Below, one piece after another: positions 6,708-8,976 of a stretch of 8,976 bases of DNA. Origin of the DNA: an uncultured Bacteroidales bacterium (GTDB taxonomy: Bacteria; Bacteroidota; Bacteroidia; Bacteroidales; UBA932); assembly GCA_946405485.1 (NCBI GenBank), contig CAMJHJ010000088.1, positions 1-8,976 of the forward strand, in the 5' to 3' direction. The notes under the pieces are model-generated. The model was not told where the DNA came from. It was given only the letters and a program-made list of their open reading frames with translations, and did no database searches. The translations under genes and the position numbers were made by a program. Numbering within the stretch: position 1 is the first letter of the stretch; each line of letters opens with the position of its first letter.

Positions 6708-7285
6708 GCCTTTGCCAAAAATTCATCCACCACCTTTTCCGCCTCGGCGAAAGTCTGCTCCAGCACGTCGTTGACCAGGTCATAGTCAAACTTGCCCGCT
6801 GCGAAGGCCAGTTCGGACTCAGCCTTGGCGACGCGCTCCTCGATCGCTTCCGGGCTGTCCGTCCCGCGCTTGACGAGACGGTCGCGGAGCACTTCGACGG
6901 ACGGGGCCTGGATCAGGATCGAAAGAGCCTTGTCTCCGAAATACTTCTTGAGGTTGACTCCGCCCTTGACATCCACGTCGAAAACGATGACATGGTCCTT
7001 GGCCCAGATGCGCTCCACCTCGGATTTGAGCGTACCGTAGAACTTATCCTTATAGACTTCCTCATACTCTACGAAGGCATCCTTGCGGATCCGGTTCTTG
7101 AACTGGCGCGGCGTCAGGAAATAGTATTCCACACCATTCTGCTCGGTTCCGCGCGGGGCGCGCGAAGTGGCTGAGACAGAGAATTCAAATTCGGGATGCA
7201 GCCCGAGCAAGTGATTGACGACCGTGCTCTTGCCGGAGCCGGAGGGGGCGGAAAAAATGATGACTTTGTTGGACATATTCTTCAA
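6704..7285 (-). CDS. gmk: Guanylate kinase
   Basis: Cytoplasmic enzyme that phosphorylates GMP to GDP with ATP, essential for GTP supply and nucleotide salvage. The 193 residues show the P-loop APSGSGKST (13-21), the GMP-binding segment SRAPRGTEQNGVEYYF (41-56), FVEYEEVYKDKFYGT (71-85), VFDVDVKGG (101-109) and the lid region with LVKRGTDSPEAIEERV (137-152). Length is normal for the family. Two starts are possible: ATG at 7285 (MKNMSNKV) or ATG at 7276 (MSNKVIIF). If the -7-like element at 7301-7294 is real, transcription would begin near 7290, leaving only about 5 nt before the first ATG and making 7276 attractive. This is the first gene of the minus-strand cluster; nadD overlaps its stop by 4 nt. 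Confidence 0.95.
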   Translation of the reverse strand: MKNMSNKVIIFSAPSGSGKSTVVNHLLGLHPEFEFSVSATSRAPRGTEQNGVEYYFLTPRQFKNRIRKDAFVEYEEVYKDKFYGTLKSEVERIWAKDHVIVFDVDVKGGVNLKKYFGDKALSILIQAPSVEVLRDRLVKRGTDSPEAIEERVAKAESELAFAAGKFDYDLVNDVLEQTFAEAEKVVDEFLAKA

Positions 7286-7293
7286 TAATTGTA

Positions 7294-7301
7294 CAAATTT
7301 A
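7294..7301 (-). promoter_or_regulatory. Candidate Bacteroidetes -7 element for the gmk operon
   Basis: On the minus strand this reads TAAATTTG, an exact match to the Bacteroidetes TAnnTTTG -7 consensus, lying just upstream of gmk. No good -33 TTTG occurs at the expected distance of about 19-21 nt; the nearest TTTG (7315-7312) is only 10 nt away. It is the only promoter-like site I see ahead of the eleven-gene cluster. The region is AT-rich, so chance matches are easy. Confidence 0.35.
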
Positions 7302-7303
7302 GT

Positions 7304-7311
7304 TATTTTTG
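7304..7311 (+). promoter_or_regulatory. Candidate Bacteroidetes -7 element for fba
   Basis: Reads TATTTTTG followed by C, matching TAnnTTTG, about 40 nt before the fba ATG. The expected start of transcription would be near 7316-7318, leaving an AT-rich 5' leader of about 35 nt (ending aaatctataaatt before ATG), a layout common for well-expressed Bacteroidetes genes without a Shine-Dalgarno sequence. The closest upstream TTG (7289-7291) is spaced too tightly for an ideal -33 element, so the match rests mainly on the -7 box. Confidence 0.42.
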
Positions 7312-7351
7312 CAAACCTTTCGAGTTAGTAGGTAATTTAAATCTATAAATT

Positions 7352-8353
7352 ATGGTTTCTTACAAAGAATTGGGTCTTGTCAACACCCGTGAGATGTTTG
7401 CCAAGGCCGTCGCCGGCGGATACGCCATCCCTGCATTCAACTTCAACAACATGGAGCAGCTCCAGGCCATCATCCAGGCCGCAGCCGAGACCAAATCCCC
7501 GGTCATCCTCCAGGTTTCCAGCGGCGCGCGCAAGTACGCCAACCAGACCCTCCTCCGCTACATGGCGGAAGGCGCGGTCGAATATGCCAAGGAGTTGGGT
7601 TGGGAGCACCCCCAGATCTGCCTGCACCTGGACCATGGCAACAGCTTCGAGCTTTGCAAGAGCTGCGTGGACATGGGTTTCTCTTCCGTGATGATCGACG
7701 CTTCTTCCCTCCCCTACGAGGAGAACATCGCCCTGACCAAGCAGGTCGTCGACTATGCGCACAAGTATGACGTGACCGTCGAGGCCGAGCTCGGCGTGCT
7801 CGCCGGCGTGGAGGATGAGGTCTCCGCCGAGGAGTCCCACTACACCCGTCCGGAGGAGGTCATCGACTTCGCGACCCGCACCGGCTGCGACAGCCTCGCC
7901 ATCTCCATCGGCACCAGCCACGGCGCCTATAAGTTCAAGCCCGAGCAGTGCACCCGCGACCCCAAGACCGGCCGTCTGGTCCCTCCGCCGCTTGCTTTCG
8001 ACGTCCTGCACGAGGTTGAGAAGAAACTCCCCGGTTTCCCCATCGTCCTCCACGGTTCCTCTTCCGTCCCCCAGGAATATGTCGACATCATCAACGCCCA
8101 CGGCGGCAAACTGCCGGATGCGGTCGGTATCCCCGAGGAGCAGCTCCGCGAGGCCGCCAAGAGCGCCGTCTGCAAGATCAACATCGACTCCGACAGCCGT
8201 CTTGCGATGACCGCCGCCATCCGTCTGGTCTTCGACGAGAAGCCCGGTGAGTTCGACCCCCGCAAATACCTCGGTCCCGCCCGTGATGAGATGAAGAAGC
8301 TCTACATGCACAAGATCATCAACGTGCTCGGATCCAACGGCAAAGCAGAATAG
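7352..8353 (+). CDS. fba: Class II fructose-bisphosphate aldolase
   Basis: Zinc-dependent aldolase that reversibly splits fructose 1,6-bisphosphate into dihydroxyacetone phosphate and glyceraldehyde 3-phosphate in glycolysis and gluconeogenesis. The 333 residues closely follow the Bacteroides-type enzyme from MVSYKELGLVNTREMF to the C-terminal KYLGPARDEMKKLY. Catalytic features are LHLDHG (91-96, Asp94 and zinc ligand His95), VEAELGVLAGVEDE (143-156), the second zinc ligand in SIGTSHGAYKF (His190), the third in VLHGSSSVP (His234), and the phosphate-binding KINIDSDSRLAM. It is a single-gene unit between two intergenic regions, with strongly biased GC-ending codons suggesting high expression. 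That bias also creates long open frames on the opposite strand, which are not genes. No strong hairpin terminator follows; only a weak AT-rich dyad (about 8373-8390) lies after the stop. Confidence 0.97.
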   Translation: MVSYKELGLVNTREMFAKAVAGGYAIPAFNFNNMEQLQAIIQAAAETKSPVILQVSSGARKYANQTLLRYMAEGAVEYAKELGWEHPQICLHLDHGNSFELCKSCVDMGFSSVMIDASSLPYEENIALTKQVVDYAHKYDVTVEAELGVLAGVEDEVSAEESHYTRPEEVIDFATRTGCDSLAISIGTSHGAYKFKPEQCTRDPKTGRLVPPPLAFDVLHEVEKKLPGFPIVLHGSSSVPQEYVDIINAHGGKLPDAVGIPEEQLREAAKSAVCKINIDSDSRLAMTAAIRLVFDEKPGEFDPRKYLGPARDEMKKLYMHKIINVLGSNGKAE

Positions 8354-8360
8354 TCCTGTA

Positions 8361-8414
8361 TTACCGATTTTTCTTGTTTTTTAAAAACAGTTTTATTTAC
8401 TTTGCTATCGGTAA
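8361..8414. repeat. 8-bp inverted repeat flanking the ilvD promoter
   Basis: TTACCGAT at 8361-8368 is the exact reverse complement of ATCGGTAA at 8407-8414, with 38 nt between. The arms lie just upstream of the candidate -33 box and across the expected transcription start, so they could be paired operator half-sites for a looping or dimeric repressor. They could also be a coincidence, or arms of a loose hairpin at the end of the fba transcript. The arms are observed; a regulatory role is inferred. Confidence 0.4.
8374..8404 (+). promoter_or_regulatory. Candidate promoter for the ilvD leader transcript
   Basis: A TTG at 8374-8376 lies 20 nt before TTACTTTG (8397-8404, followed by C). The second box differs from TAnnTTTG at one position, and the spacing suits the Bacteroidetes -33/-7 arrangement. 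Transcription would begin around 8409, about 20-25 nt before the leader-peptide ATG at 8432 and about 155 nt before ilvD. Its place directly upstream of a complete attenuator supports it more than the motif alone does. Confidence 0.55.
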
Positions 8415-8431
8415 CTATTTGGAACCGAAAT

Positions 8432-8485
8432 ATGAGTAACGTAGTCGTCATTGTCCTGTCCCTTATTATCCTTGCCTTGAAATAG
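8432..8485 (+). CDS. Branched-chain amino acid leader peptide (ilvD attenuator)
   Basis: A 17-codon ORF encoding MSNVVVIVLSLIILALK, ending at TAG (8483-8485). Eleven of 17 residues are valine (4), isoleucine (3) or leucine (4), occupying nearly all of codons 4-16, the composition of leader peptides such as E. coli IlvL. It is followed by an antiterminator arm starting 4 nt after the stop, a strong terminator, and then ilvD, an enzyme of valine, isoleucine and leucine synthesis. Ribosome stalling at Val/Ile/Leu codons when charged tRNAs are scarce would leave the antiterminator arm free; a ribosome reaching the stop would cover it. There is no clear Shine-Dalgarno sequence, as is usual in this phylum. 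A chance hydrophobic mini-ORF is possible but unlikely given the matching downstream structures. Confidence 0.88.
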   Translation: MSNVVVIVLSLIILALK

Positions 8486-8488
8486 GCA

Positions 8489-8540
8489 CGGACTGGAAAG
8501 GCATGACGGTCGAAGATAAACCAACCCCCTTCTCAGTCCG
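8489..8540 (+). promoter_or_regulatory. Antiterminator of the ilvD attenuator
   Basis: The RNA segment CGGACTGGAAAGG (8489-8501) can pair with CCTTCTCAGTCCG (8528-8540): 11 Watson-Crick pairs, one G-U wobble and one A-C mismatch over 13 positions. The second segment overlaps most of the 5' arm and loop of the terminator at 8523-8554, so the two structures exclude each other. The first segment imitates the terminator's own 3' arm (ACTGGAAGGGGG), as expected for a competing structure. It begins only 4 nt after the leader-peptide stop codon and would be covered by a ribosome sitting there. A weaker upstream hairpin, TGCC (8473-8476) with GGCA (8485-8488), may act as a pause or protector stem. 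Confidence 0.8.
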
Positions 8541-8554
8541 ACTGGAAGGGGGTT
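8523..8554 (+). terminator. Intrinsic terminator (attenuator) upstream of ilvD
   Basis: AACCCCCTTC (8523-8532) pairs perfectly with GAAGGGGGTT (8545-8554). Above it, after one bulged T (8533), CAGT (8534-8537) pairs with ACTG (8541-8544), closing a CCG loop. This gives 14 base pairs, 7 of them G-C in the lower stem. The following TTATTTAG gives only a short, interrupted U-rich tract. It ends 12 nt before the ilvD ATG, so it lies inside the ilvD leader and not at the end of a gene, fitting a conditional attenuator. Confidence 0.88.
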
Positions 8555-8566
8555 ATTTAGTAGTGT

Positions 8567-8976
8567 ATGAAACATTCCTTAAGAAGCAGCGTCACCTTTG
8601 AGGGACGCCGGATGGCGGGGGCCCGTGCCCTTTGGGCGGCCGCCGGGATGAAGCCGGAGCAAACCGGGAAGCCGGTCATCGCGGTCGTGAATTCTTTCAC
8701 ACAGTTCGTGCCGGGCCACACGCACCTCCATGAGGCCGGCCAGCTGGTCAAGGCCGAGATCGAGAAGCTAGGCTGCTTTGCCGCCGAATTCAACACCATC
8801 GCCGTTGATGACGGCATCGCGATGGGGCACGACGGCATGCTCTATTCTCTCCCCTCCCGGGAAGTCATCGCCGACAGCGTGGAGTATATGGTGAACGCCC
8901 ACAAAGCCGACGCCATGGTCTGCATCAGCAACTGTGACAAGATCACGCCCGGCATGCTGATGGCCGCGATGCGCCT
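8567..8976 (+). CDS. ilvD: Dihydroxy-acid dehydratase (3' end outside window)
   Basis: Iron-sulfur enzyme that dehydrates 2,3-dihydroxy-isovalerate and 2,3-dihydroxy-3-methylvalerate to 2-keto acids, the shared late step of valine and isoleucine synthesis (and of the leucine precursor). The first 136 codons are present and closely follow the E. coli enzyme: [11 protein letters not shown] (13-23), [17 protein letters not shown] (39-55), [15 protein letters not shown] (74-88, with metal-ligand Asp81), [19 protein letters not shown] (94-112), and [12 protein letters not shown] (119-130, with cluster-ligand Cys123 and Asp124-Lys125). Position 50 is Gly in FVPGH, as in E. coli, where plant and mycobacterial [2Fe-2S] forms have Cys, suggesting an oxygen-sensitive E. 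coli-like cluster (inference). The ATG at 8567 follows the attenuator terminator by 12 nt, so transcription should depend on branched-chain aminoacyl-tRNA supply. Confidence 0.96.
   Translation, partial: MKHSLRSSVTFEGRRMAGARALWAAAGMKPEQTGKPVIAVVNSFTQFVPGHTHLHEAGQLVKAEIEKLGCFAAEFNTIAVDDGIAMGHDGMLYSLPSREVIADSVEYMVNAHKADAMVCISNCDKITPGMLMAAMR

Noticed and set aside
7343..8311. 322-codon open frame on the minus strand opposite fba
   Set aside because: It mirrors the codon bias of fba, an unmistakable aldolase. The translation is low-complexity (rich in Gly, Asp, Val, Leu) and resembles no family.
8373..8390. AT-rich dyad CTTGTTTTTTAAAAACAG as a terminator for fba
   Set aside because: Its pairing is nearly all A-T with almost no room for a loop, and it overlaps the candidate ilvD promoter; too weak to call a terminator.
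8557..8838. 93-codon minus-strand frame opposite the start of ilvD
   Set aside because: The plus-strand reading is unambiguous IlvD; this frame is a shadow.

Overview
The window looks like chromosomal housekeeping DNA from a GC-rich member of the Bacteroidetes, probably order Bacteroidales. The class II aldolase, RecR, guanylate kinase and the DUF4230 pair have the sequence character I associate with Bacteroides/Alistipes-type genomes. Promoter-like sites match the Bacteroidetes -7 pattern (TAnnTTTG), and the starts lack clear Shine-Dalgarno sequences. I cannot name the genus. I see no insertion sequences, CRISPR, tRNA, rRNA or phage genes.

Positions 1-7285 hold eleven tightly packed genes, all on the minus strand. 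In transcription order they are gmk (guanylate kinase), nadD (NAD synthesis), a 521-residue DUF1538 membrane protein, two small PII-like signalling proteins, a DUF4230 lipoprotein-like protein, a membrane-anchored DUF4230 protein, an FKBP-type prolyl isomerase, a BadF/NAGK-type sugar kinase, recR, and mntP (manganese exporter, cut by the left edge). Gaps run from -8 to +19 nt with several ATGA/TGATG overlaps, so the block is probably one long operon or a few overlapping ones. The most distinctive module in it is the DUF1538 transporter-like protein followed directly by two PII-like proteins, which suggests a membrane transporter controlled by a PII heteromer.

Positions 7286-7351 form a short divergent promoter region. 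From it the plus-strand gene fba (class II fructose-bisphosphate aldolase) is read to 8353.

Positions 8354-8566 are a regulatory leader for ilvD (dihydroxy-acid dehydratase, cut by the right edge). The leader contains, in order, a Bacteroidetes-type promoter flanked by an 8-bp inverted repeat, a 17-codon ORF (MSNVVVIVLSLIILALK) in which 11 residues are Val, Ile or Leu, a 13-nt antiterminator arm just after its stop codon, and a 14-bp intrinsic terminator just before the ilvD start. Together these form a complete ribosome-mediated attenuator for branched-chain amino acid synthesis, and this is the most notable find in the window.
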